Source: MGBC114844 sp910585855
GTDB taxonomy: Bacteria > Bacillota > Clostridia > Lachnospirales > Lachnospiraceae
DNA length: 38,918 bases
Reading direction: 5' to 3'
Assembly: GCA_965646165.1 (NCBI GenBank)
Contig: CBFFYP010000043.1
Span: 1 to 38,918 of the forward strand
Position numbers and translations under genes: made by a program. Within the stretch, counting starts at the first letter, position 1, and each line of letters starts with the position of its first letter. A model generated the notes under the pieces. The model ran no database searches. It was not told the DNA's origin and saw only the letters and a list, made by a program, of their open reading frames with translations. Shown one piece after another: positions 1-8,199 of the stretch.

Positions 1-96
1 GTTTCCGTGGCTTGCGGCTACTTTCGTAAAAGGCGATGCAGGAATGGCGGTATGTTTTCTTCTGTTTTTTGCAGTCAATCTATTATATAGAGGTCT
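1..96 (+). pseudogene. fragment of an unidentified membrane protein
   Basis: The plus strand opens mid-gene with a hydrophobic reading frame (…FVKGDAGMAVCFLLFFAV…) that looks like one membrane segment of an integral membrane protein. The likeness stops around position 96. From there the same DNA is better explained as the broken 3' end of the nitroreductase remnant on the other strand. I therefore read this as a gene truncated by a recombination junction. The family is not identified and the 5' part lies outside the window. Confidence 0.3.
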
Positions 97-347
97 GTTT
101 TTTGCAGAACATAGCCTATATTTGCAAAAGCAGAACTGTTTGGTTCGCAAAAGCCGAGAATATAGTGCGGGGCAGTACAGCCATTCATTTCATCAATGGA
201 AGATAAGCGAAAAACTGCTTTCTGTCCTAAAAGCTGATCCGTTTCCAAAGTAAAGGCGAGGATTTCATCTAAAATCTTTTGGTTTAGGAAAGCTGCATGG
301 AATTTGCGGACCTGTCTTCGTGTAGAGATGGTTTCATATAATGTCAT
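75..347 (-). pseudogene. nitroreductase family protein, N-terminal half only
   Basis: The 90 codons begin MTLYETISTRRQVRKF, the typical start of a FMN-dependent nitroreductase, where the early arginines contact the FMN phosphate. Homology runs to '…GYVLQKTDLYI' and then breaks off next to a plus-strand membrane-protein fragment. A nitroreductase of this type is normally about 170-250 residues, so half the FMN-binding fold and the dimer interface are missing. A purine-rich site (GGAAG) precedes the ATG. The protein should be inactive. Confidence 0.6.
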
Positions 348-419
348 ATTTCGTCTTCCTTTCTATTATGTTTTATGCGTTTTTGAATCATAGCTTTCAG
401 CAGGATTTAAACTTTTTGT

Positions 420-1325
420 TTACACCTGCAATGGCAGGGTGACTGTAAAAGTTGAGCCTTTTCCTTCTTTGCTCGAAACGGCAATGCTGCCATTATGTAA
501 AACGACAACCCGTTTTGCCAGTGCCAGTCCCAGTCCGTTTCCCTGTGAAGAACGTGAGGAGTCACCCTGATAAAATTTTTCAAATATTCGTTTGATAACC
601 TCTTTATCCATTCCAATACCGTTATCTGCAATACCGACTTTAAAATATTTATTACCAGCAGCATCTGTTTCTTTGCGAAGAACAATCCGTATGATGGTGC
701 AAACCGGATTGCATTACTTAAAATATTCTGCCATACATGGGCAAGCAGGTCTTTGTTGCCGTAATAATCGGCAGCATCTAAATCAATTTCTAATTCAAGT
801 TTTTTTTCTGTCCATTTATCTTCTAATAAAAGCAAGATTTCCCGTATTTGTTCGTCCAGACAAAAGTGTTCCTTTTGAATGCCGATTTCCTGATTTTCCA
901 GCCGGGATAACAATAAGATATTGCTTGTTAATGTAGAAAGGCGTTTGGTATTATGCAATATTTTTTTGTATATTCCTGCCTTTTTTCATTACTTAAATTT
1001 TTCTTTTGAAGCAGTGTTGCATAGCCCTCTATTGCCGAAAGGGGTGTTTTAAATTCATGGGAAACATTTTCTACAAAATCTGTGCGGAGCAGTTCTGTCC
1101 CTGCCAGTTCTTTCGTTATAAGATTGAAGTTGTGTGCCATGTTCCGCAATTCTTTAATATGGCTGCTTTCGTTCAGAGTCATTTCAAAATTGCCCTTTGC
1201 GACTTCCTATGTTGCGTTACTCATGGCGATAATTGCCGTGAGTGGATGCTTTCCGGCAAAATTTGAAATAATTGTACCTACAAAAATACTGACAACTGCT
1301 ATGAATAAAAATACAATGCCACGGT
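420..1325 (-). pseudogene. sensor histidine kinase, multiply mutated and 5'-truncated
   Basis: Reading across three frames gives a membrane segment (…FLFIAVVSIFVGTIISN), a HAMP-like linker, an H-box (SHEFKTPLSAIEGY), an N-box (NILSNAIRFAP), then G boxes (ADNGIGMD, GNGLGLAL) to a normal C-terminus. At least three lesions break it. There is an in-frame TAG at 1207-1209 (probably from CAG). There is a one-base loss at the T run 961-967 just after the H-box helix. A frameshift near 685-700 follows the N-box. The N-terminal sensor region and first membrane helix are absent, because the DNA joins directly to the response-regulator gene. Its stimulus cannot be inferred. Confidence 0.75.
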
Positions 1326-1630
1326 TTTACCATATAATCATCTGTTCCGAGCTGGAAACCCTTGCGTTTGTTGGTGGCATTTTCTTTTGCTGTGATAATT
1401 AGTATGGGCATAGTATATCCTGTTTTCCGCAGACTTTTGGTCAGTTCAAATCCGTCCATTTTTGGCATCATAATGTCAGAAATAATCAGGTCAATATGGG
1501 TATTTTCTAAAATATCAAAAGCTGCAATCCCGTCAGATGTGGAAATTGCAGTATATCCATTATCTGTAAGAACAGTACAGAATAATTCGCACAATTTAAG
1601 GTCATCTTCAACAACTAATATCTGAAACAT
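1217..1630 (-). pseudogene. OmpR-type response regulator reduced to its receiver domain
   Basis: Residues 1-102 form a complete receiver domain: acidic pair D9/D10, phospho-acceptor D52 in ISDIMMPKMDG, T80 and K102 (VKP). Immediately after K102 the frame runs into the out-of-frame membrane segment of the neighbouring histidine kinase (WHCIFIHSS…). The winged-helix DNA-binding domain is therefore gone. A single deletion probably removed the effector domain plus the kinase's sensor half. The remaining protein could at most act as a phosphate sink. Start is the ATG at 1630, with AGGA-type purines just upstream. Confidence 0.75.
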
Positions 1631-1731
1631 AAGAATCCTCCATTTTTATTGAGTATGTAGATGTTATCCAAATCAGTATAGCATTTTCTATGAAAAATAG
1701 CATGACTTATTTTAAATTATACCAATGGAAT

Positions 1732-1781
1732 CTCAACTGAATTTTAATAACAGGGAATAACTTAATTGAGATTCAGTTGAG
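1732..1781. promoter_or_regulatory. inverted repeat between divergent genes
   Basis: CTCAACTGAAT (1732-1742) and ATTCAGTTGAG (1771-1781) are perfect 11-base inverted copies. A second pair, AATCTCAA/TTGAGATT, is nested at 1729-1736 and 1766-1773. The site lies between the divergent receiver-domain gene and the 1824 gene. It could be an operator for the lost regulator or a weak hairpin; no T-run follows. Confidence 0.4.
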
Positions 1782-1823
1782 AAATATTTTATATAGTAGT
1801 TCAAAAGGAGAGGAGGGAAAAAG

Positions 1824-2237
1824 ATGTTCCGCTATATAACTTTTGCTGTTATTGTCCTTGTTGTGTTGGTCTATATTGACTGGCATATTAGGAATATTTT
1901 TTTTTTCTATAGTATTGGAAAATATAAAAAATTTTCTATGTTATTTCGTATGTTACTGTTTTCAGGTTCTTTTGTTTTGATTGCATTATATCCGCCTGCT
2001 GTTATGATTGTCCTCCATTTTTTAGGCGCATTTTTGGTGACAGATATGATAGCATTTTTGACAAAAAGGGTATGACTTCATGAGCGATTCACAAGAGATT
2101 ATAGATGCGTACAATTTTTATGTAATGGAGGGGTAATACAAATTTTAATTGTAATCACAATGTTGGGATATGGATACTACAACATTGGTTATACAAAAAG
2201 AACAGAATATACAATACAAACAAATAAAGTACGGTAA
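1824..2237 (+). pseudogene. N-terminal membrane part of a metallophosphoesterase
   Basis: The first 83 codons (MFRYITFAVIVLVVLVYIDW…) give three hydrophobic helices with a good RBS (GGAGAGGAGG) ahead of the ATG. The frame stops at 2075. A shifted frame continues from about 2127 with a further helix (ILIVITMLGYGYYNIGYT) and the strand that normally precedes the catalytic core in Clostridial membrane metallophosphoesterases, then stops at 2237. No metal-binding DxH or GNHD motif follows. I infer a gene that has lost its catalytic domain. The family call rests on the layout of the membrane part only. Confidence 0.45.
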
Positions 2238-2513
2238 ATGTACCTGCTCTTGTGATTTGTATCGTGGCAGCACTGATTGGAGCAAGAGCTTTGGCGTTAT
2301 TTGCAAATAAAGTGGATGACAAAAGGAAGCCTCCCCCAATCTGGCTCTTTGGGGCAAAATGTTCTAAAGAAGTTGGCTGCGTCACCGCCGCTGTCGTGTT
2401 GGTTTCTTATATAAAGACAGCGGACAAAACGCTCACTGTTTTTGATGCTCAACTTATTTCACAAATTAAAATTTCAGATTTGGATGTTTATGTTAAAATA
2501 TTTGCACAGAAAT
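2238..2513 (+). other. unassigned stretch with a degraded reading frame
   Basis: An open frame at 2252-2530 begins with a plausible membrane helix (LVICIVAALIGARALALFA) but has no ribosome binding site and no family I can name. It sits directly downstream of the metallophosphoesterase remnant and upstream of a hairpin terminator. It may be the 3' end of another deleted gene. No intact gene is supported here. Confidence 0.25.
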
Positions 2514-2552
2514 ACTCCTCATTACCGTAATGGTAGCGAGGAGTTTGTTTTA
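2514..2552 (+). terminator. hairpin terminator before the convergent TetR gene
   Basis: ACTCCTC (2514-2520) pairs with GAGGAGT (2538-2544), with further pairing inside the loop. A T-rich stretch (TTTGTTTTATTT) follows on the plus strand. It would end transcripts from the remnants at 1824-2500. The minus side lacks a clean U-tract. Confidence 0.5.
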
Positions 2553-2554
2553 TT

Positions 2555-3127
2555 TCATTGTTTTGTGCCAGTACTACAAACCGCACTGGTAAGGGTTATA
2601 ATGATATGCGCCATTTCCTCGGCACTACGGCGGTCGTCCTCCGCAATCCAGTTTTGCAGGAGTCGGTAACTGCCATAAAGGGCGAAGGAGGCAATGTCCT
2701 TGTCATACCGATGGTCATCTATCGCCTTCCTGTATTCTGTAAGTAGCACTTCGATCTTCGGAAGAGAGAACAGCCGATGTGCAAAAGTTTCGTCAAAATT
2801 GTTTTGAATCAGCAGCCGGGAGATCTCTAGATTTTGCTCCATATAGGAAAATACCAGTGTGACCCGATGCAGTACACCAGCACCGTCGCACAGATCGGTA
2901 CTTTCAATGGCATTGGCAATGTCCTTTATATACCAGTCACGAATCTCCGCCAGTACATCATACTGGCTACCGTAATGATTGTAAAAGGTCGTGCGGTTGA
3001 TGCCTGCAATATCACAAAGCTCACGGATGGAGATTTTATGAATATCCTGTTTTTTCAGCAGACTGATCAAGGCACGATGGATCAGTTCCTTGGTCAGGGC
3101 AATTCTCTGGTTTGGCTTCATTCTCAT
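2555..3127 (-). CDS. TetR/AcrR family transcriptional regulator
   Basis: The protein has an N-terminal TetR helix-turn-helix (…KISIRELCDIAGINRTTFYNHYGSQYDVLAEI…) followed by an all-helical ligand/dimer domain ending …MAHIIITLTSAVCSTGTKQ, about 190 residues in total. I place the start at the ATG at 3127 (MRMKPNQRIALT). AAAGGA lies six bases upstream of it, and the longer frame would run through a 14-base palindrome that looks like the operator. It is divergent from the TauE/SafE-type transporter at 3340 and is the obvious candidate repressor of it. Base composition is clearly more GC-rich than the flanks, as for the transporter, so the two probably arrived together. The ligand is unknown. Confidence 0.85.
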   Translation of the reverse strand: MRMKPNQRIALTKELIHRALISLLKKQDIHKISIRELCDIAGINRTTFYNHYGSQYDVLAEIRDWYIKDIANAIESTDLCDGAGVLHRVTLVFSYMEQNLEISRLLIQNNFDETFAHRLFSLPKIEVLLTEYRKAIDDHRYDKDIASFALYGSYRLLQNWIAEDDRRSAEEMAHIIITLTSAVCSTGTKQ

Positions 3128-3171
3128 AATCATTCCTTTCAACACTTTCGTTTCATCTGTCGGTTGCAACT

Positions 3172-3185
3172 TCAACATATGTTGA
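3172..3185. promoter_or_regulatory. 14-bp palindrome, candidate TetR operator
   Basis: TCAACATATGTTGA is a perfect palindrome 45 bases upstream of the chosen TetR start, in the divergent promoter region. Related half-sites (GTCAACA near 3217, GTTGAC near 3275) occur towards the transporter gene. The position fits auto-repression plus control of the transporter; binding is inferred. Confidence 0.5.
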
Positions 3186-3339
3186 GTATGATTATAACGT
3201 GATTATCGTGTTTAGTCAACACGCCCCTAAATAGTGGGGCAGGCAGTAGCGGCAAGTTCCTATCCGTGGTGCTTTGTTGACTTATTGCGATACCCACAAA
3301 TTATAATCAAAAGAACAACGAAAATCAAGGAGGAAGTTT

Positions 3340-4863
3340 ATGTTTTATGAGTATGTAGTAGTCGCAATCGCCGCCATGCTGGCTGGTGTTGGCACAGGAC
3401 TGGTCGGGCTTAGCGCAGCAACAGCCATGGTTCCGCTGATGATCGTGCTGTGTCCCACCTTCGGCGGTGAGCATGGTGCTTATATGGCAACGGCCATTGC
3501 CCTTGCCAGTGATGTCCTCGGCTCTGCCGTTACCACGGCGGTGTATGCTAAGAATAAAAAAATCGACCTGAAGCACGGCTGGCTTATTGCCGCCTGCATC
3601 ATCGGTATGTGTACAGTCGGTTCCATTGCCGCCTATTTTACCCATCAAGAGGTGCTTGGGGGCTTTTCCCTTATTCTGTGCGTTTTCATCGGCATCCGGT
3701 TTCTTGTGAGTCCGGATTCCAAGGAGCGACCGGAAAAGGACGCAAAAACCAAGCTGACCATTAAGGAAATCGCAGTATCTCTGTTCTATGGCCTGACCAT
3801 TGGTTTTGGCACCGGCTTTTTCGGCTCCGGCGGTGGTATGATGATGCTCATCGTGTTCACTGCCATGTTGGGATATGAGCGTAAGACTGCCGTTGGCACC
3901 TCCACATTTATTATGACCTTCACAGCGTTGATCGCATCGTTGAGCCATATCCTCATTGAGCCCACCATCGTGTTGGAGTGTTGGAGGTTTCTCGTTCTTG
4001 CCATTGTGGTCGCCACCTTCTTCTCCCTTGTCAGTGCGCAGTTTGCCAATAAGGTTAAGGGCAAGGCTGTGGGATATGTGACAGGTGCGATCCTGCTGGT
4101 TTTGGGCCTGTCCATGATTATCATCAACAATATAGATAAAATCAACGTGCCTTATCTGCTGGAGTTTCTGAGACTGTTCGGTATTTACAGCGGCTATATC
4201 GTTGCCTGCGCTGCGGTTCTGATCATCATTCGCTTTACGACCAAGGTGTCGGATTACATATTTCGCAAGCTGCTCCACACCGTCGCCTTCACCTCCATCT
4301 TGCCATTGGTGCTTTGTACAGATATTTGGTGGATCGCTGCTGCGGTGAATGTTCTGTTTCTAATCCTGGTTATGGCAGCTCTGCATTTCATGGAGCCTTT
4401 CTCCTTCTATAAGAAGCTGTTCCCAGAAAAAGCAAAGCACGAAGTGATAATTAGCTTTGTGGCCTTATTTGGACTGATGACCCTGCTGATCGCCATCTTC
4501 TGGGGTGGCTTTGGAACAGAGCATATCTATATCGCCGTGGGTGCGATTATGGCTTGGGGTCCTGGTGATGCAGCTGCCGCCATTGTGGGAAAGCGCCACG
4601 GCAAGCATAAGCTGCAGGGCGAACGAATTGAGGGTGTGAAGTCTGTAGAAGGCAGCATTGGTATGGCGATTACATCCTTTGTGTGTCTGCTCCCTGTACT
4701 GCTCTTTATGTCTGTACTGCCCTGGTATATCAGCCTGAGTTTTGCCTGTGTGTCTGCTCCCATCGCTTCGCTGACGGAGTTGTACACCAAGGGTGGTTGG
4801 GATACCGTCACCGTTCCTATCGTATCTGCATTGATCCTGTGCGGGACAATGTTCTGGGGGTAA
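3340..4863 (+). CDS. TauE/SafE (TSUP) transporter fused to a polyprenol/phytol-kinase-like membrane domain
   Basis: The protein has 507 residues and many membrane helices. Residues 1 to about 260 match the TSUP/TauE-SafE anion (sulfite/organosulfonate) exporter family: two homologous halves, with glycine-rich GVGTGLVGLSAATAMVP early and GFGTGFFGSGGGMMML mid-domain. Residues about 275-507 form a second multi-helix domain. Its WGPGDAAAAIVGKRHG (W406-G421, D410) and KSVEGS (K434-E437) motifs are those of CTP-dependent lipid-alcohol kinases (SEC59/dolichol kinase, VTE5 phytol kinase) and CdsA-like enzymes. The RBS AAGGAGG lies upstream of the ATG. A truncated dehydrogenase starts 4 bases after the stop. 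Substrates of both halves are unknown. The kinase assignment rests on motif pattern only. Confidence 0.75.
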   Translation: MFYEYVVVAIAAMLAGVGTGLVGLSAATAMVPLMIVLCPTFGGEHGAYMATAIALASDVLGSAVTTAVYAKNKKIDLKHGWLIAACIIGMCTVGSIAAYFTHQEVLGGFSLILCVFIGIRFLVSPDSKERPEKDAKTKLTIKEIAVSLFYGLTIGFGTGFFGSGGGMMMLIVFTAMLGYERKTAVGTSTFIMTFTALIASLSHILIEPTIVLECWRFLVLAIVVATFFSLVSAQFANKVKGKAVGYVTGAILLVLGLSMIIINNIDKINVPYLLEFLRLFGIYSGYIVACAAVLIIIRFTTKVSDYIFRKLLHTVAFTSILPLVLCTDIWWIAAAVNVLFLILVMAALHFMEPFSFYKKLFPEKAKHEVIISFVALFGLMTLLIAIFWGGFGTEHIYIAVGAIMAWGPGDAAAAIVGKRHGKHKLQGERIEGVKSVEGSIGMAITSFVCLLPVLLFMSVLPWYISLSFACVSAPIASLTELYTKGGWDTVTVPIVSALILCGTMFWG

Positions 4864-4866
4864 GTT

Positions 4867-5111
4867 ATGGCACTGACAGAGAAAACAAAAGCATGGATTC
4901 AGAAGAATGCTGATGTGGATCTGACCGATAAGACCGTTCTCATCACCAGTGCCAACAGCGGCATAGGCTTTAAGACGGTGGAAACTATGGCGTACCTTGG
5001 TGCATCCGTAGTCATGGCCTGCCGGAATATGGAGAAGGCTTTGACTGCAAAGGAAAAGATATTGGCGGATTATCCTCATGCAGATATTCACATTATGGAG
5101 TTGGATTTGAG
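4867..5111 (+). pseudogene. short-chain dehydrogenase/reductase, N-terminal third
   Basis: The frame starts MALTEKTKAWIQKNADVDL. It carries the Rossmann beta-alpha-beta with TSANSGIG (the TGxxxGIG nucleotide motif) and the NADP-type strand end VVMACRNMEKA, then '…IMELDLS'. The family then expects the NNAG motif and the YxxxK active site. Here the DNA switches at about 5111 to a recombinase fragment and the dehydrogenase frame ends at 5130. The start lies 4 bases after the transporter's stop, in the same GC-rich segment, so the intact ancestor was probably co-transcribed with it. It is catalytically dead as it stands. Confidence 0.7.
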
Positions 5112-5273
5112 TACCAGGAAATTCCTATGAGTGAGCCGGTCTATCGGGCGTTAAAGCGGGTAGTGAAGAACCAAGGGAAGAAAGTCACCATCACGGTAGA
5201 CGGGTATATCGGCTTTTATAATCCTTGCGGTCATTGGATGGGTAGTTTTTTATACGATTCCTTCACATGGTAG
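5112..5273 (+). pseudogene. tyrosine recombinase (integrase) fragment
   Basis: In the frame starting at 5112 the text YQEIPMSEPVYRALKRVVKN…VDGYIGF resembles the middle of the catalytic domain of phage/transposon tyrosine integrases, around the 'R…IPMs' insertion. The likeness lasts about 38 codons and then becomes unrelated before a TAG at 5271. No catalytic R-H-R-Y set remains. This is a scar of an integrated element whose deletion probably also truncated the dehydrogenase. Confidence 0.45.
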
Positions 5274-5311
5274 TCAATTATATGGTATTATAGCCCTCTC
5301 TGTAACCAATA

Positions 5312-5680
5312 TCACTTGATATTCCCGTTGTCGATAGGAAGATACTCCTTCTCCACACCACTTCCTTTCACTGAGTAGTCTTTTTTTAAGCGGGCTTCGT
5401 TTATTCGTGCCATGACGAGGGCATCAATGAGATCTTCTTTTGATATGGATTTATATTCTTTGAAACTGGGATTCTTCGAATCCCAGGTAGGCTGTGTGAC
5501 GTTCCCGGTCTTCTTCCTGTGCGTTCTGGGCGGAAGTCCCGTTTCGGCATGGTATAGGCGGAGATATCCTTTCATATTGGATGGGTTGGGCTGATACTTG
5601 ACCGCCGCTTCCTCCACGGTCAGTTCCCCATTGTATATGCGCTTGGTAATGTCCAGGCGTTGTTCCCAGGTGTACTTCAT
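5312..5680 (-). CDS. IS3-type transposase OrfA (helix-turn-helix subunit)
   Basis: The 122 residues contain an N-terminal HTH (MKYTWEQRLDITKRIYNGELTVEEAAVKY) and a C-terminal helical tail (SKEDLIDALVMARINEARLKKDYSVKG). This is the layout of the small DNA-binding OrfA of IS3/IS150-like elements in Clostridia. The DDE catalytic OrfB that should follow on the minus strand is missing, so the element cannot move unaided. The upstream DNA (5681-5780) holds a TATAAT-like box and an RBS. Just beyond it begins a 5'-truncated ABC permease, so the element's end probably lies near 5775. Confidence 0.65.
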   Translation of the reverse strand: MKYTWEQRLDITKRIYNGELTVEEAAVKYQPNPSNMKGYLRLYHAETGLPPRTHRKKTGNVTQPTWDSKNPSFKEYKSISKEDLIDALVMARINEARLKKDYSVKGSGVEKEYLPIDNGNIK

Positions 5681-5779
5681 TGACAGACCTCCTGTTCCCT
5701 GGATGGCGCTGCTTGTCTACGGATGATATTTCCTTTGTATATAGATTATACCATCGTGTCCAGTTTTAGTTTATCACTT

Positions 5780-6312
5780 TAGTGGTAATTCATCTGAAAC
5801 TGCCGATTCTGCGTCAGATTATAGGTGTTTATATTGAGTTATTCAGGAATACACCTCTCTTGGTACAGTTGTTCTTTTTATACTTTGCGCTTCCTAAAAT
5901 TGGAATCCATATTTCTGCGCAGGTCTGCGGCTGTCTGGGACTTGGTCTGTTGGGAGGTGCTTATATGGCAGAAACGTTTTGGAGCGGTTTGGAAAATATA
6001 GCACCAATTTAGTCAGAAAGTGCGCAGAGTCTTGGATTGAACAAAGTGCAGGCATTTTGGTATGTTATTCTGCCTAGGCTGTTTCTTCTAGTGTACCCGG
6101 GCTTCTTGCCAATGCAATTTTTCTATTAAAAGAAACAAGTGATCAGCCTGATGGATTTGATGTTTACGGCAAAAGACCTTATTGGAATGTATGCCAAAAT
6201 CGTGGAATGTTTAACGCTGCTGGTTATTTTCTATTTGATCATGCTGCTTCCAGTGTCTGTATTGGGCAGTTTCGTGGAAAGGAGGCTGCGTCATGCCGAA
6301 TTTGGAAATTGA
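5780..6312 (+). pseudogene. polar amino-acid ABC transporter permease (HisM/GlnP type), broken
   Basis: The text LPILRQIIGVYIELFRNTPLLVQLFFLYFALP is the conserved start of the membrane-permease core of polar amino-acid ABC importers. The 5' 60 or so residues are lost against the IS3-type remnant. The TAG at about 6010 interrupts the conserved E-A-A loop region (…SESAQSLGLNKVQAFWYVILP). A further frameshift near 6100-6130 separates the last helices (VISLMDLMFTAKDLIG… to …RRLRHAEFGN, stop 6310-6312). It overlaps the start of the second permease by 20 bases, as intact pairs often do. It is non-functional. Confidence 0.7.
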
Positions 6313-6572
6313 TGTTCTCTTTAAGGGAACGAACTTTTTGCGGCTGCTTGGCGGTCTTTGGGTTTCAGTCCGCATCAGCCTGATTTTTGTTATAATTAGT
6401 ATTATATTAGGACTTGTGATGGGAATGTTGATGACATCTAAAAATAAAATATTGAAAATACTTTTTCGTATTTATTTGGAAATTGTTCGAATTATGCCGC
6501 AGATGGTGTTGCTGTTTATCGTTTTGGTACAACAAGAATATTTGGATGGGATTTGTCAGCGGAATATGCGGA
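6293..6572 (+). pseudogene. second amino-acid ABC permease, truncated
   Basis: This frame starts MPNLEIDVLFKGTNFLRLLGGLWVSVRIS, the usual N-terminus of the partner permease, and runs to EIVRIMPQMVLLFIV. A frameshift at about 6520-6528 follows. The shifted frame continues correctly (FGTTRIFGWDLSAEYA), and homology stops at about 6572 where a TetR gene head begins on the other strand. The ATPase and solute-binding partner genes are not in the window. Together with the first permease this is a dead importer locus. Confidence 0.65.
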
Positions 6573-6698
6573 GTACATGGTGTCAACGGCTATTCCAGAG
6601 GATTTAGCGATTTCCGCCATTTTTGTGTTGGCGTAGCCTTTGGTAAGGAACAGCCGACCTGCTTCCTGATATATTTTCTCAAGTCTTGGATTTGTCAT
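6572..6698 (-). pseudogene. TetR family regulator, DNA-binding head only
   Basis: MTNPRLEKIYQEAGRLFLTKGY and ANTKMAEIAKSSGIAVDTMYSA give a full TetR-type HTH, which breaks off at the junction with the permease remnant. The shared bases around GCGGAATATGCGGA mark the join. The frame as read stops at 6516. About two thirds of the protein, including the ligand-binding domain, is missing. Confidence 0.6.
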
Positions 6699-7317
6699 AA
6701 TGGTAGCTTCCCGAATATTGTGGTGAATAGTTCAGTTCAATTATAGCATTTGCATTTGATTTGTCAATTGTATTACTTTTTCTTAAGGACTGTACCAGCC
6801 CTACGAATGGTGCAAATAGTGGGAGCTTGGTTAAAATCAAAATAAACAATTCATATCGTATAATATTATAAATATTTTCCTTTATTGTCAAGGAGAATTT
6901 TTTTCTAAAAAGTGATTTATATAGGGCAGTGGACGTTGCCAGAGGAATGGAAGATACATTGTTCTTTATTCAATTGGAGTGATTTTAATGAAAGTAGACT
7001 TATCGGGCAAAATAAGCAAATTTGTGAGGCGGACGTTGGTACATTCTATAGAATAGACAGCAATGCCGCACCCAACCCGGAAGATATTCTCTTACAATAT
7101 CTTGTAAATCATATAAGTATGTATCTTTGTTTTATAACTTGAACTGTACAAAATTTGAATTATATATTTCATCTATATCTTTGGACATGGAATTTTACTC
7201 GGCTTGGCAAAATCAAGGAAGTCACAAGTGAAAAAAGTGTAAAAAAGTTATTAAAAATATGATATACTATATTTATTAATAATTAAAGAGATAGATAGTT
7301 GATTGAGGTAGCTATAT
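6699..7317. other. 619-bp stretch without a convincing gene
   Basis: The left part (6700-6900) is AT-rich and would contain the promoter of the TetR remnant. An open frame at 6912-7142 (76 codons; includes ADVGTFYRIDSNAAPNPEDI) has no ribosome binding site and no family I recognise. The NAAPNPEDI part looks protein-like and may be a gene scrap. A TATACT box at 7263-7268 sits about 50 bases before the CPBP protease start and is its likely -10 element. Confidence 0.3.
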
Positions 7318-8163
7318 ATGGGAAGAAACATAAAATGCAAACCAGATAATCTGTGTATTGCAATATTTGCGCTTTGTTTATCTGTAAGGCTTGTAGAATA
7401 TTTTCTGATTGAAACAGATAAAACGGTCATTGGAGAAAATGTGCTTCACAAAGTAGTTGGAATTATCCTATTGGCGTTGGTAATGAAAAGGTTAAATCTT
7501 ATATGGAGCGATATTGGATTTCAAAGAAACGGTGTTGTAAGCGGCATTTTGAAAGGTTTGCTATTGGGAAGTGCTTGTTTTGCCATTTCGTATGGGTTAG
7601 AATTAGCAATTTTAGCTTGGCAAGGCAATTTTGCATATTTAGAAATATATATCAGCAGTTTTTCTTTAACTGGTTCTCAAATAAAAAATACTGATTTTGT
7701 TTTCTTTATGTTATGTGTACTATTCAATGTTATCAATGTATGGATGGAGGAAGGCATTTTTCGGGGACTGTTCATTAAAACACTTTCCGAAACAAAGCCA
7801 TTTATGCAGGCGAATTTTATTGCCGCACTTTTATTCGGAATTTGGCATATTGTAATGCCAGTCAGAAGCTATATGAATGGTGAAATATCATTTGCGGCAA
7901 TGGTTCTAATGGGTATTGGTTATATAATTCTTGCTGGAATTATGGGAATCAAATGGGGACTTCTTTACCGCATAACAGGAAATATATGGGTAGGGCTTGG
8001 CGACCATTTATTCAATAATACCGTTGCTACAAATATGCTGCATGTTATTTCACTAAAGGGCGCAGACCAATTACAAATTGTCCGAATTATGGCGGCACAA
8101 ATTATTTCTTTTGCTTTTGTATTGGTAATTTATTATTGCAGGAGCAGAAAAGGAAAAAGTTGA
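7318..8163 (+). CDS. CPBP family intramembrane glutamic endopeptidase
   Basis: This is a 281-residue multi-helix membrane protein with the three motifs of the CPBP (CAAX protease and bacteriocin-processing, Abi) family. They are E144-E145-x3-R149 in MEEGIFRG, F…H177 in FGIWHIV, and H230-x3-N234 in DHLFNN. These form the glutamate/histidine active site inside the membrane. The length is normal. Family members act in prenyl-protein processing, bacteriocin self-immunity or signal cleavage; nothing nearby indicates which. An RBS-like GAGGTAG precedes the ATG. A WYL-type regulator starts 36 bases downstream, so the two may once have formed one unit. Confidence 0.8.
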   Translation: MGRNIKCKPDNLCIAIFALCLSVRLVEYFLIETDKTVIGENVLHKVVGIILLALVMKRLNLIWSDIGFQRNGVVSGILKGLLLGSACFAISYGLELAILAWQGNFAYLEIYISSFSLTGSQIKNTDFVFFMLCVLFNVINVWMEEGIFRGLFIKTLSETKPFMQANFIAALLFGIWHIVMPVRSYMNGEISFAAMVLMGIGYIILAGIMGIKWGLLYRITGNIWVGLGDHLFNNTVATNMLHVISLKGADQLQIVRIMAAQIISFAFVLVIYYCRSRKGKS

Positions 8164-8199
8164 ATTTGATATTACAAATACCAAGAGGGTGGAAGCTAT

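Noticed and set aside
2145..2385. minus-strand open frames across the metallophosphoesterase remnant
   Set aside because: No ribosome binding site and no family resemblance; the plus strand explains the DNA better.
3325..5091. long minus-strand frames (317 and 208 codons) under the transporter gene
   Set aside because: They are antisense shadows of a GC-rich membrane-protein gene; their His/Gln/Asn-rich text has no domain.
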